Shown in pieces: positions 1-7,451 of a DNA stretch of 15,579 bases (positions are counted from its first letter, which is position 1; every line of letters begins with the position of its first letter). The notes beneath the pieces are model-generated. The model had not been told where the DNA came from. It saw only the letters and a program-made list of their open reading frames with translations, and ran no database searches. Position numbers and translations under genes: made by a program. This DNA is from a bacterium (GTDB taxonomy: Bacteria > Bacillota > Clostridia > Christensenellales > CAG-138): positions 1 to 15,579 of the forward strand of contig JAQXRK010000100.1 of the NCBI GenBank assembly GCA_029218485.1. Reading direction: 5' to 3'.

Positions 1-5
1 GCGCA

Positions 6-1172
6 TCAGCGGCGCTGCAGCGCGTCGATGGGCGTCATGCGGCTGGCCTTGGCCGCGGGGTAGCTGCCGAACACCACGCCGATGCCGGCGCTGAACAGGA
101 TGGCGGCCACGGCAGCGCGCCACTCGATCTCCACCGTCATGCCCGCGATGGCCGAGAACGCGGCCAGCCCGAGCGCGGAGAGCACGAGGCCGATCAGGCA
201 GCCGAGGATGGAGAGCACGCAGGCCTCGACCAGAAACTGCAGCAGGATATGCGCGCGCCGCGCGCCGATGGCCTTGCGGATGCCGATTTCACGCGTGCGC
301 TCGGCAACGGATACGAGCATGATGTTCATGATGCCGATGCCGCCGACGAGCAGCGCAATGGCCGCAATGCCGCCGAGCATGAGCGAGAGCGTGCTCATCA
401 CATCGTCCAGCGTATCGAGCAGCGACGACATGTTGTAGACGCTGTAGGCGTCCTCATCGCGCGTGAGCAGCAGCATCTCCCGCTCGGCGAGCGCCTCCGC
501 AAGCGTGACCTGCCCGGTCGACGCCGCGGCGATATAGCAGGAGGTGATGGCGCTGCTGTCGGCGATGCGCTGGCCCGTGGTGAGCGGGATCAGCACGCGG
601 CTGTCGAGCGAGCCGGTGAGGTCGGAGCCGCTTTCCTCCAGCAGGCCGACGATGGTGAACGTGCGCCCATCCATGGTCACGGTTTTTCCGATCACATCGT
701 AGCTTTCAAACAGCTCGCCCGCGACCTCCACGCCGATCACGGCCACATTGGTGCGCCACTCCAGGTCGGAGGGTGCGATGCCGCGCCCCGCCTGCACGTT
801 CAGGTCCGAAACCTCCATAAAGGCTTCCGTCACGCCGTAGACGGCCACGTTCGTGTAGTTCGAGCCGGTGCGCATGACGCTCGACGCTGTGACATACGGC
901 GCGACGCCCGCGATGGCATCGTAATCGGAAAGCGCTTCAAAGTCCTCCCGCGAGAGCGACACATCCTCATCCGTGACCGATATGGTCAGCAGGTTGGAGC
1001 CCATGTCGGTGATCGCGCTGGTGACCGAGCCGGTTGCGCCCTGCCCGATGGACACGAGCATGACCATGCTCATCACGCCGATGATGATGCCGAGCATCGT
1101 CAGAAACGAGCGCATCTTGTTGGCGAGCGTTGCGCGGATGGCAAGCCGCAGGGTGTTGAGCAGCATCGTCAT
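6..1172 (-). CDS. MacB/FtsX-fold ABC transporter permease
   Basis: This is the membrane subunit (388 aa) of a MacB-type ABC system in the cytoplasmic membrane. One transmembrane helix lies at about residues 22-42. A large external domain follows (about 45-260), and three more helices sit near 264-288, 312-340 and 352-371. This 1+3 arrangement with an external core domain is typical of the MacB/FtsX permease fold. The conserved cytoplasmic loop ERTREIGIRKAIGA (about 291-304) and the C-terminal PAAKASRMTPIDAL are family hallmarks. The start overlaps the ATPase stop in an ATGA arrangement and has AGGAGGTG at 1181-1188, 8 nt upstream, so translation is probably coupled. Such systems export peptides or toxins, or move lipoproteins and signals mechanically. 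The substrate cannot be read from the sequence. Length fits YknZ-like permeases of Gram-positives rather than E. coli MacB, where ATPase and permease are fused. Confidence 0.93.
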   Translation of the reverse strand: MTMLLNTLRLAIRATLANKMRSFLTMLGIIIGVMSMVMLVSIGQGATGSVTSAITDMGSNLLTISVTDEDVSLSREDFEALSDYDAIAGVAPYVTASSVMRTGSNYTNVAVYGVTEAFMEVSDLNVQAGRGIAPSDLEWRTNVAVIGVEVAGELFESYDVIGKTVTMDGRTFTIVGLLEESGSDLTGSLDSRVLIPLTTGQRIADSSAITSCYIAAASTGQVTLAEALAEREMLLLTRDEDAYSVYNMSSLLDTLDDVMSTLSLMLGGIAAIALLVGGIGIMNIMLVSVAERTREIGIRKAIGARRAHILLQFLVEACVLSILGCLIGLVLSALGLAAFSAIAGMTVEIEWRAAVAAILFSAGIGVVFGSYPAAKASRMTPIDALQRR

Positions 1173-1855
1173 TTCTGATGCACCTCCTGACTGGCGTCGT
1201 ACAGGCGTCCGTCGTGCACATAGACCGTGCGCTGGGCCATATCCGCCACGCGCTGGTTGTGCGTGATGAGCACAATGGTGCTGCCCTGCCCGGACAGATC
1301 GGAGATGAGCTGCATCACATCGTCGCCCGAGCGGGAGTCGAGGTTGCCGGTCGGCTCATCCGCGAGAATGACGCGGGAGCGGGAGGCCAGCGCCCGCGCA
1401 ATGGCCACGCGCTGCTGCTGCCCGCCGGAGAGCTGGCTGGGCCGGTGACGCATGCGGTTGGCAAGGCCCACCAGCTCCAGCGCTTCCTTCGCGCGCTCGG
1501 TTCGCTCCCGCTGCGGGACCTTTTGATAGATCAGCGGCAGCTCCACGTTCTCGATGGCGCTCATCTGGTCGAGCAGGTTGAACTGCTGGAAGATGAAGCC
1601 GATCTTTTCGCTGCGGATGGCGGACAGCTCGCGGTCGGAACATGCGGCCACGTCCACGCCGTCGAGCAGGTAGGAGCCGGAATCCGGCAGATCCAGGCAG
1701 CCCATCACGTTCATCAGCGTGGTTTTGCCGGACCCGGACGGGCCGCAGATGGCGACAAACTCCCCGTCCTGCACCTCGAGCGATACATCGATGAGCGCGT
1801 GCACCGGTTCCTCTCCGACCACATAGGTCTTGTTGATGTGTGAAAGCGTCAGCAT
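1169..1855 (-). CDS. MacB/LolD-family ABC transporter ATP-binding protein
   Basis: This ATPase (228 aa) energises the permease encoded immediately downstream. All ABC motifs are intact: Walker A GPSGSGKTT (38-46, Lys44), Q-loop Gln90, signature LSGGQQQR (142-149), Walker B VILADE (162-167, catalytic Glu167) followed by the PTGNLDS stretch typical of the MacB/LolD/YknY branch, and the switch His199. An upstream in-frame ATG at 1903 would add 16 low-complexity residues and run back into the adaptor gene. The start at 1855 matches the family N-terminus (MLTLSHINKTY), lies 10 nt after the adaptor stop and has a modest GTGAGG site, so I prefer it. The stop overlaps the permease ATG by 4 nt. It is the middle gene of a three-gene operon. 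Confidence 0.94.
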   Translation of the reverse strand: MLTLSHINKTYVVGEEPVHALIDVSLEVQDGEFVAICGPSGSGKTTLMNVMGCLDLPDSGSYLLDGVDVAACSDRELSAIRSEKIGFIFQQFNLLDQMSAIENVELPLIYQKVPQRERTERAKEALELVGLANRMRHRPSQLSGGQQQRVAIARALASRSRVILADEPTGNLDSRSGDDVMQLISDLSGQGSTIVLITHNQRVADMAQRTVYVHDGRLYDASQEVHQK

Positions 1856-1865
1856 AGCGGTGGCC

Positions 1866-3536
1866 TCACTCGTTCGGGCGGGTACCGCGGTTGCGGTTGC
1901 CATAGCCGTTGGAGGGCATCTGCCCCATGTCGGGCATGGCGCCGCCCGCGCCGCCGAATTCAGCGCCCATCATGGCGCCCGGCATCAGGACGGTGCCGGT
2001 ATCCTTGCTCTCATAGGTGCTCGTGGTGGTGCGCACCGGCACGAGGATCAGCGCGCCCGCGTCCAGCTCGCCCGTCACGGCGATGTAGCTGCCGTCGGAC
2101 ATGCCGGTCTCCACCGGCATGCGCTCGAGCGCGGAAGGATCGACGTCCGCCTCGGCATAGACCATGCCGAGCGCGGCATCATCGCCGGCCAGATACACAT
2201 AGGCCTGTTCGCCGTCGTATTGCACCGCATCCACCGGAACGATCAACGCCTGACCGCTGGTTGCGGTGACGATCTCGGCCGAAGCGCTCATGCCGGGCAG
2301 CGCGCCGTCGATCGGGTCGATATCGAGCGTTGCGCTGTAGCTGGTCACATAGCTGCCGGTGCCCTCATAGGAGAGGTTCGCCACGCGACCGGAGAACGTG
2401 CCGTTGAACGCATCCATGGTGATCGCTGCCGCCTGATCGATCTGGATGGAGGAGATGTCCAGCTCATCAACCGAGACATCCATTCTGTATCCGTCCGTTC
2501 CGGCGAGCGAGCACATGATGTCGCCCGCGGCAAGCGTATCGCCTGCGGCGACCGGCAAGGAGGTCACGATCGCGTCCCACTCGGCCGTCACGCTGTACTT
2601 GGCACGGCAGTCTGCAATCTGCTCCATCAGCTCCGCTTCCTGCTCCTTGCGCTCGAGATATGTCGCGTTCGGTGCGCCGTCCTCCAGCTGGAACAGCCGG
2701 GTGCCGCGTGAAACGCTGTTGTTTTCCGCGGTCAGAACGGAGGCAATGCGCCCGGCCGTGCCGGTCACAGCGACGTATTCGTTGAGCTCGAGCGCGCCGC
2801 TGCCGATCAGCCCGCCATCGGCGTCATATGCGGTGGCCTCCGCGCCGATGGCATACTCGTTTTCCTCGATGATGATCGTCGCCCGGCTGCCGGACAGCCC
2901 GGTGACGAGCCCTTCCTGCACATCCTCGCCGATCATGACGGACACGACGTCATATTTCTGCACCGTTTCCGGCACGTCGATCACGAGCTTCATGCGCCCG
3001 TCGGTCGAGATCAGGCACAGCGTGCCCGCATCCTCCACGATGCTGCCAGCCGCGGCGGTCAGCTGCTTGACCACGCCCGCGGCCGGCGAGGTGACATAGA
3101 GGCTCTTTGCCTCCTGCGTGGTGGTCGCCAGCGTGCTCTGCAGCGATTCCAGCTGCTCTTCAAGCGAGGCCAGCTCCTCATCGAGCGCATCGGAGGACAG
3201 GGTCAGGATCGTATCGCCCTTGTTCACCCGGTCGCCGGTCCGGTACAGCACCTCCTGCACCGTTGCATCCGCCGGGGCGGCGTACGATGCGGCAGCCTTA
3301 GCCGACAGCGTGCCGCTGCCGCTGATGGTCGAGCGGATTTCGCCCTCCGACACGGCGCCGACCTGCCAGGTCAGCACGCTGGCGCCGGTATCGCCTTTCG
3401 TCAGCAGCGGCAGGAGCAGGATCGCAGCGACAACCAGCACGGCGACGAGCGCGATCAGGATGCAGAGCGTGCGAATGCGTTTCTTGCGCTGCTTCTTCTG
3501 CTGCGCGGCGGCAAAGGCGTTTGGACTTGTTTCCAT
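1866..3536 (-). CDS. HlyD/MacA-like membrane-fusion (adaptor) protein
   Basis: This is the extracytoplasmic adaptor (556 aa) of the ABC system. A short basic cytoplasmic N-terminus precedes one transmembrane helix (about 23-45). Then come a beta-strand lipoyl-like half domain, a glutamate- and leucine-rich coiled coil (about 118-140) and further beta-barrel segments. A second lipoyl-like half and a second possible helical stretch lie near 290-310. This is the usual hairpin-plus-barrel layout of MacA/YknX proteins, but at 556 residues it is longer than typical YknX (about 380). The last 40 or so residues are a Met/Gly/Asn-rich low-complexity tail. AAAGGAGG at 3543-3550, 6 nt upstream, fixes the start. 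It is the first gene of the operon, 10 nt before the ATPase. No TolC-like outer-membrane partner is present, in line with a monoderm host. Substrate unknown. Confidence 0.9.
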   Translation of the reverse strand: METSPNAFAAAQQKKQRKKRIRTLCILIALVAVLVVAAILLLPLLTKGDTGASVLTWQVGAVSEGEIRSTISGSGTLSAKAAASYAAPADATVQEVLYRTGDRVNKGDTILTLSSDALDEELASLEEQLESLQSTLATTTQEAKSLYVTSPAAGVVKQLTAAAGSIVEDAGTLCLISTDGRMKLVIDVPETVQKYDVVSVMIGEDVQEGLVTGLSGSRATIIIEENEYAIGAEATAYDADGGLIGSGALELNEYVAVTGTAGRIASVLTAENNSVSRGTRLFQLEDGAPNATYLERKEQEAELMEQIADCRAKYSVTAEWDAIVTSLPVAAGDTLAAGDIMCSLAGTDGYRMDVSVDELDISSIQIDQAAAITMDAFNGTFSGRVANLSYEGTGSYVTSYSATLDIDPIDGALPGMSASAEIVTATSGQALIVPVDAVQYDGEQAYVYLAGDDAALGMVYAEADVDPSALERMPVETGMSDGSYIAVTGELDAGALILVPVRTTTSTYESKDTGTVLMPGAMMGAEFGGAGGAMPDMGQMPSNGYGNRNRGTRPNE

Positions 3537-3702
3537 GGGGAACCTCCTTTGATTGGAAATCTACTTCTGAGGATATCCCCTGTTTTTGGCAGAATCATGG
3601 CGCATTCCGATCATCTGTTTGGCGCGGCTGTTAACAAAATGGCAGCGAGGGCCGGAAAAGCGGGGGCGAACGCGGAAGACGATGCAGGCTCCTGCAGAAC
3701 CC
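3537..3702. other. Intergenic leader of the ABC operon
   Basis: Non-coding stretch between the sigma-operon terminator and the adaptor gene. The promoter of the ABC operon is expected here on the minus strand. A weak TTGTTA...ATGATC pair (around 3620-3650) was the best I could find and is not convincing. The motif proposed as the ECF-type promoter upstream of the sigma gene is not recognisable here. A small palindrome GCAGGCTCCTGC lies near 3684-3695. Confidence 0.4.
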
Positions 3703-3736
3703 AAAAAACATCCTGCCCGGGAAGGACGGGCAGGAT
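3703..3736 (-). terminator. Rho-independent terminator of the sigma/anti-sigma operon
   Basis: On the minus strand a perfect 10-bp stem (ATCCTGCCCG / CGGGCAGGAT) with a 7-nt loop is followed, after one G, by six T residues. It sits about 60 nt past the stop of the putative anti-sigma gene. It separates that operon from the ABC transporter operon downstream. Confidence 0.92.
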
Positions 3737-3794
3737 ATCCCGGCTGTTATCCGGTCGTCCGCAGCCGGGCCGCGGACGGGGGCACCGGCCCCGG

Positions 3795-5162
3795 TTACGG
3801 CAGGGGAATTTCAAACGTGGCCAGCGGCTGGGATTCGCCCTCCGCGCTCCAGGACGACGGCAGCGCCGCCGTGCTCCAGTCCTCGCCGCACGGCTCGCCG
3901 TTGAGTGCGGTCCAGCGCTCGAGCAGCAGCTCCATCGTAAGCGACGATATATCGCCGTAATCGGATGGGAACACCGGCAGAATATAGGCCAATTCCCGGC
4001 ACGGGATGAAGGAGGGAAGCGACGGGCTGTATTGCATGCCGCCCACCGTATAGAGCGCCCGCATGCCGCGCATATCGCCCGCATGGGTGATTGACATCAG
4101 TGCGTCGGTATACGCCTCCGTCCAGCCGGCGGGCGTTTCGGTGACCATCAGCTTGACATACAGGCCGGCGCTGGCGTAATCGATTGCCGCATCGAGCACC
4201 ACGCCGTCCAGATTAACGCGTTCATTCCTGACAGCGCCGCCGGATGACACCGTGAGGATGCAGTCGCCCGTGAGGGGAACGGAAACATGAACGGTTTCGT
4301 TGGCTGCCGCGCCGCTGGCGGCGTCGAGTGTGAACGTGTGCTCGATCAGGGCGAGCGTGCCGATGTTGCTCATCGGGTCGACGCGGGTATCGAGTATGCG
4401 GATGACCTGTGTGACGGTTACGATTCCGCTCGTCGGGAATCCGTCGTCCGTTTCGCACTCCGTTCCGAGCATGACGCTGCTTTCACTCGCATGATTCGGA
4501 TTGAGACTGGTGCCAAAGCTCGACAGAATGCGCTTCGTTTCACCGCCCGGAACGGTGTAGCATATCGAGTCGGTGATTGCGTCGAGCCGCTGCCCGGCCG
4601 CATCCCCGGCGCTGGAAAAGGCCGCGGTATGGTCGGTCGTAAGCCGGGTGTTCCAGCTGAGCGTACGACCGGAAATGAGCGCTTCCTCGATCGTGGGCGT
4701 GACGCTCCTGAGCCAGCCCCAGTCGGATTCCGAGAACGCGGGTTGGCCCATATCCTTCCGCCATTGCGCCAACGCGTCCGCATCCGGAAGCGTCGGCAGA
4801 AGCTGCACGCTGTAGCTGCCATTGACGGGCGCCGCTGCGGTAACGGCGTTTTCCACATCAGCGATCGGCGCGTTTTCGCTGCGCGTGCCCATCCAGTCGA
4901 GCAGATAGCTCTCCGGCGTGTAGTTTTCCCGGCCGATCCACTCGGCGGCGGCAAACGCAGCGCCCGTGCAGAGCAGCAGCGCCGCCGCAACGATGGCAAC
5001 GCGTACAAGCGGCCTGCGGACGCGGGGCGCGCTGCCCTGGCGGGGAGCGGCTTCCGCATGGAGTACCGCGCTGCGGATGCGCTCTTTTTCAGCTAGGTTG
5101 ACGTCGATGGCGGCGCGATAGGCCTCGCGTTCACGCATCGGAACAACTTGTTTTTTATCCAT
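3795..5162 (-). CDS. Membrane-anchored protein, probable anti-sigma factor
   Basis: A 455-aa single-pass membrane protein encoded 36 nt behind an ECF sigma factor. The N-terminal 50 residues are charged and predicted cytoplasmic. One hydrophobic helix follows (about 52-73), and the remaining 380 residues should lie outside the membrane. They are rich in Thr, Ser and beta-strand-like patterns with no enzyme motif. The layout matches membrane anti-sigma factors of Clostridia and Bacilli (for example RsiV-like or DUF4179-type proteins): a cytoplasmic sigma-binding segment, a TM helix and an external sensor. No HxxxCxxC zinc anti-sigma motif is seen. GAAAGGA at 5170-5176, 7 nt upstream, supports the start. 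The anti-sigma role is inferred from gene order and topology. It could instead be an envelope protein merely co-expressed with the sigma factor. Confidence 0.75.
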   Translation of the reverse strand: MDKKQVVPMREREAYRAAIDVNLAEKERIRSAVLHAEAAPRQGSAPRVRRPLVRVAIVAAALLLCTGAAFAAAEWIGRENYTPESYLLDWMGTRSENAPIADVENAVTAAAPVNGSYSVQLLPTLPDADALAQWRKDMGQPAFSESDWGWLRSVTPTIEEALISGRTLSWNTRLTTDHTAAFSSAGDAAGQRLDAITDSICYTVPGGETKRILSSFGTSLNPNHASESSVMLGTECETDDGFPTSGIVTVTQVIRILDTRVDPMSNIGTLALIEHTFTLDAASGAAANETVHVSVPLTGDCILTVSSGGAVRNERVNLDGVVLDAAIDYASAGLYVKLMVTETPAGWTEAYTDALMSITHAGDMRGMRALYTVGGMQYSPSLPSFIPCRELAYILPVFPSDYGDISSLTMELLLERWTALNGEPCGEDWSTAALPSSWSAEGESQPLATFEIPLP

Positions 5163-5198
5163 GGTGTATTCCTTTCTGCCCTTCTTTCGGGCGTTGTG

Positions 5199-5768
5199 TC
5201 AATGATGGACGTAGGATTCGCTCGCGGCGCGGGCCGCCGGAGTGCTCTCGCTGCAAAGCCGGTTGCGAACATAGGCGCGCGCTCGGTGCAGCCGGCTTTT
5301 GACGGCCGTTTCGCTCAGATCGAGCGACTGCGCGATCGCGGCGACCGGCTGATCGAAGCCGTAATAGAGCAAAAATGCCTTCTGGGAGAGCAAGGGCATC
5401 GATTGAACGGCTTCCCAAATCTCGCCGAGCGTGAGCGATGTCACGCCGATCACCTCGGGCATGGATGCCCCATCCGCGATAAGTGCGTGTTGCGGCAGTT
5501 CCACTTCACGCTTTTCGGCGCGGAAGCGATAGTAGCGCGCCAGCTCCTTGTGCAATAGGGCGACGAGATAGGCCCGCGCGCTGTCGATATCGGCGTGGCC
5601 GTGCCGGCAGATGCGGCGGTAGAACTTCGTATAGGTGGTTTGCAGCAGATCCTCCACATCCGCCAGACACCGGGCCTTCACGAGCGCATAGCGCAGCATG
5701 TCGTGATAGGTCGCGTCATAGATGTCGTTGAAATAGTCGAGACAGTCTTGCCGGGGCGTGATTTCCAC
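5199..5768 (-). CDS. ECF-type RNA polymerase sigma factor
   Basis: A 189-aa sigma-70 family protein of the extracytoplasmic function class, which redirects RNA polymerase to a small regulon. Region 2 spans about residues 9-80, with the DVEDLLQTTYTKFYRR core-binding and -10 recognition segment. Region 4 spans about 118-178, with a helix-turn-helix around VAAIAQSLDLSETAVKSRLHRAR. Regions 1.1 and 3 are absent, as expected for an ECF factor. I use a GTG start at 5768 because GGGAGGAG lies 8 nt upstream (5777-5784). An upstream ATG at 5879 would add 37 residues with no family resemblance and run through a terminator. The next gene is probably its membrane anti-sigma partner. The inducing signal is unknown. 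Confidence 0.93.
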   Translation of the reverse strand: MEITPRQDCLDYFNDIYDATYHDMLRYALVKARCLADVEDLLQTTYTKFYRRICRHGHADIDSARAYLVALLHKELARYYRFRAEKREVELPQHALIADGASMPEVIGVTSLTLGEIWEAVQSMPLLSQKAFLLYYGFDQPVAAIAQSLDLSETAVKSRLHRARAYVRNRLCSESTPAARAASESYVHH

Positions 5769-5776
5769 GGTTCGCT

Positions 5777-5784
5777 CTCCTCCC
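5777..5784 (-). promoter_or_regulatory. Shine-Dalgarno site fixing the GTG start of the sigma gene
   Basis: GGGAGGAG on the minus strand, 8 nt before GTG at 5768. It decides in favour of the short sigma-factor form over the ATG at 5879. Confidence 0.85.
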
Positions 5785-5814
5785 TTGCTTTCAGGATGGT
5801 CCGGACATAGGATA

Positions 5815-5842
5815 GGAGCGTTCAAACACGGAAATGGTTGCA
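5815..5842 (-). promoter_or_regulatory. Possible ECF-type promoter of the sigma operon
   Basis: On the minus strand, TGCAACC (5836-5842) and CGCTCC (5815-5820) are 15 nt apart and about 50 nt before the sigma GTG. An AAC-containing -35 and a CG-containing -10 resemble the general ECF promoter shape (for example TGAAAC...CGTA for SigW), which would mean autoregulation. The match is partial and rests on a single site, so treat it as a guess. Confidence 0.3.
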
Positions 5843-5851
5843 CAAAAGCAC

Positions 5852-5875
5852 AAAAAAAGAGCCCGCATTGGGCTC
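5852..5875 (-). terminator. Rho-independent terminator, minus strand
   Basis: On the minus strand, stem GAGCCC / GGGCTC with a 5-nt loop (AATGC) is followed by seven T residues. It lies about 150 nt past the stop of the beta-helix lipoprotein gene and upstream of the sigma gene. It should therefore isolate the sigma operon from that gene. Confidence 0.85.
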
Positions 5876-5921
5876 TCAAAGCGCGTGGGGGATGTCAATC
5901 AAAGCGCGCGGTGGATGTCAA
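5876..5921. repeat. 23-bp direct tandem repeat, two copies
   Basis: Two adjacent 23-bp units (5876-5898 and 5899-5921), identical at 21 of 23 positions. Each starts TCAAAGCGCG and ends GGATGTCAA. Read on the minus strand, each unit begins with TTGACATCC. The repeats abut the terminator. The rest of the 5922-6028 gap holds GC-rich sequence with no gene or clear signal that I can see. Confidence 0.85.
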
Positions 5922-6028
5922 CTCCTGCCAAAGCAGCGCGTTTCCGGCCGCCGGAGGCGGAGCGGCGCGCTTCTTTGCACGCAAAGACCGGGAGCGTATG
6001 CGGGCAAAATCCGAATGAGCAAGGGCGG

Positions 6029-7219
6029 TCAGATCAGCGGCGAGAGATAGCCGCCGCCGGGCAGGGCATAGGGCTGGCTGTTGAGCCACGCGTTCGCCTC
6101 GTTTTCCGAATTATAATATACGTTGAACCCGTTGCTCTCGATGTTCTGCAGGACGCCTTCTCCCTCCTCCAGCGCCTCAAGATAGGAGTCGCCGGTCACG
6201 AACCAGCGGCTCGTGGCGTCGAGCGCAAGCGTGATGTCCATATAGTTTTCGTTGCTCAGGCGGCCGGTAAACGTGCTGTTGCTGGAAAGCCGCAGCCGCA
6301 GCGCGCTGCCCTGCTCGCACACGAGCTCGCCGCTGAAGGCCTGATGATCGCCGCTGAGCGTGAGCGTGCCGGAACGGAGATGGAGCAGCCGCCCGCTTTG
6401 GGGCAGCACGAGCAGGACGCCCGTGAGCGAAACGCTGGGCGCGCCGTCCTGCACCGTGAAGAGCGCGTGCTCGCCGCTGGATTGTAGCCTGCCGGCCTCC
6501 GCTGCGAGCGAGGCTGTGCCGGATAGACAGACGCCGCCGTCCAGCGTGCCGCCGTTCCAAACGGCGGAGCCGTCCGCGAGCTCCAACGCATAGGATTCCA
6601 CGGCCCGCACGGTCAGCCCGGTGGCCGTTGCCTGCGCGCCGGAGGAGAGCAGCAGGCAGGGCGAGTCCGTGCTGTCGGTCAAAAGCTCCAGATCGTCCAG
6701 CGAAAGCGATGCGCCGTTCGCCGCGGCAACGGCGGCGGAGCCGGTGCCCGATGTGGCGATCATGCCGCCGGTCAGCGCGGCGCCCGAGAGATCGCCGGTG
6801 CAGAAAACGCCGATGGCGCCCCTGCCGTTCGTCGTGAGGAGCACTTGCTGCAGCCGCAGCGCACTGCCGTCCGCCACGATCACCGCGGCGTTCTGGCCGG
6901 GGCTTTCGGCTTCTTCCAGATCCCCGGTCTTGTCGATGTGCAGCTCCGTGCCGTCCAACCGCCCGGAAACGAGCAGAATGGCGGCCTCGCCGGGCGTCAG
7001 GCTGTCGTAGCTCCCGCCGGACAGGGTTTCTTCCGCACCGCTGATGGTATACCTGCCCGAAAACAATATCTCCGATTCGGCGGAAACGGTATGGGTAACG
7101 GCCGGCACGTCGGCCGTGGGCGGCATTGTGACGGCGGCGCCGTCCGGCGATGCGGACTGGCATGCGCAGCCGCTGGCAAACAGCACCAGACAGGCTGCAG
7201 CGGCAAGCCGGATGTTCAT
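6029..7219 (-). CDS. Beta-helix repeat surface lipoprotein
   Basis: A 396-aa exported lipoprotein. The N-terminus has a short basic head, a hydrophobic core and a lipobox ending ASGC, with Cys18 as the predicted lipidated residue. The mature part starts with a Ser/Pro/Thr-rich linker. It then shows many short, irregular beta-type repeats rich in G, S, L and T, consistent with a right-handed beta-helix. The C-terminal block with RWFVTGDSYLEAL and NIESNGFNVYYN resembles, from memory, the closing segment of clostridial beta-helix surface proteins. GGAGGGAG at 7229-7236, 9 nt upstream, plus the signal peptide favour the ATG at 7219 over an in-frame ATG at 7246. No catalytic motif is visible. Adhesion or glycan binding is possible but not shown. 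It is transcribed divergently from lonB. Confidence 0.82.
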   Translation of the reverse strand: MNIRLAAAACLVLFASGCACQSASPDGAAVTMPPTADVPAVTHTVSAESEILFSGRYTISGAEETLSGGSYDSLTPGEAAILLVSGRLDGTELHIDKTGDLEEAESPGQNAAVIVADGSALRLQQVLLTTNGRGAIGVFCTGDLSGAALTGGMIATSGTGSAAVAAANGASLSLDDLELLTDSTDSPCLLLSSGAQATATGLTVRAVESYALELADGSAVWNGGTLDGGVCLSGTASLAAEAGRLQSSGEHALFTVQDGAPSVSLTGVLLVLPQSGRLLHLRSGTLTLSGDHQAFSGELVCEQGSALRLRLSSNSTFTGRLSNENYMDITLALDATSRWFVTGDSYLEALEEGEGVLQNIESNGFNVYYNSENEANAWLNSQPYALPGGGYLSPLI

Positions 7220-7451
7220 GGCAACACACTCCCTCCGAGGATACACTTCCTTATCCCTTGTATTATGGTTGCCGGATGTGGCAGGAGGATGGCTGTTTTT
7301 TTAATGTTTCATGAACAACAGCGCCCGGCGAACGGCCGCATTTTCCGGTATTTGGCGTTTTGCCGTATGCCGCAGCGTCAGGGATTCGCTGCCGGAGAAA
7401 AAATTGTCGTTCCCCCGTCGAAACGCCGATCGGATTGCGCATACTAACCGC
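7220..7451. other. Divergent intergenic region between the lipoprotein gene and lonB
   Basis: Promoters for both directions should lie here. On the minus strand CATAAT (around 7262-7268) could be a -10 box for the lipoprotein gene, but no good -35 is seen. On the plus strand a small reading frame (7289 or 7304 to 7447) ends 4 nt before the lonB ATG, and CATACTA lies at 7440-7446. Neither strand has a full consensus promoter. Confidence 0.4.

Noticed and set aside
1858..1903. Upstream ATG (1903) as the ATPase start
   Set aside because: It would overlap the adaptor gene and add a low-complexity extension not seen in the family. ATG 1855 fits the gene spacing and the N-terminal fold.
1830..2711. 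293-codon open frame on the plus strand
   Set aside because: Antisense shadow of the adaptor gene, with a low-complexity His/Arg/Gly-rich translation.
5876..5921. TTGACA in the tandem repeat as a normal promoter
   Set aside because: The bases 17 nt downstream on the minus strand are TTGACA and GAGCCC, neither a usable -10 box.
7276..7302. T7 run at 7296-7302 as a plus-strand terminator
   Set aside because: No convincing stem precedes it; only 3 bp can pair.
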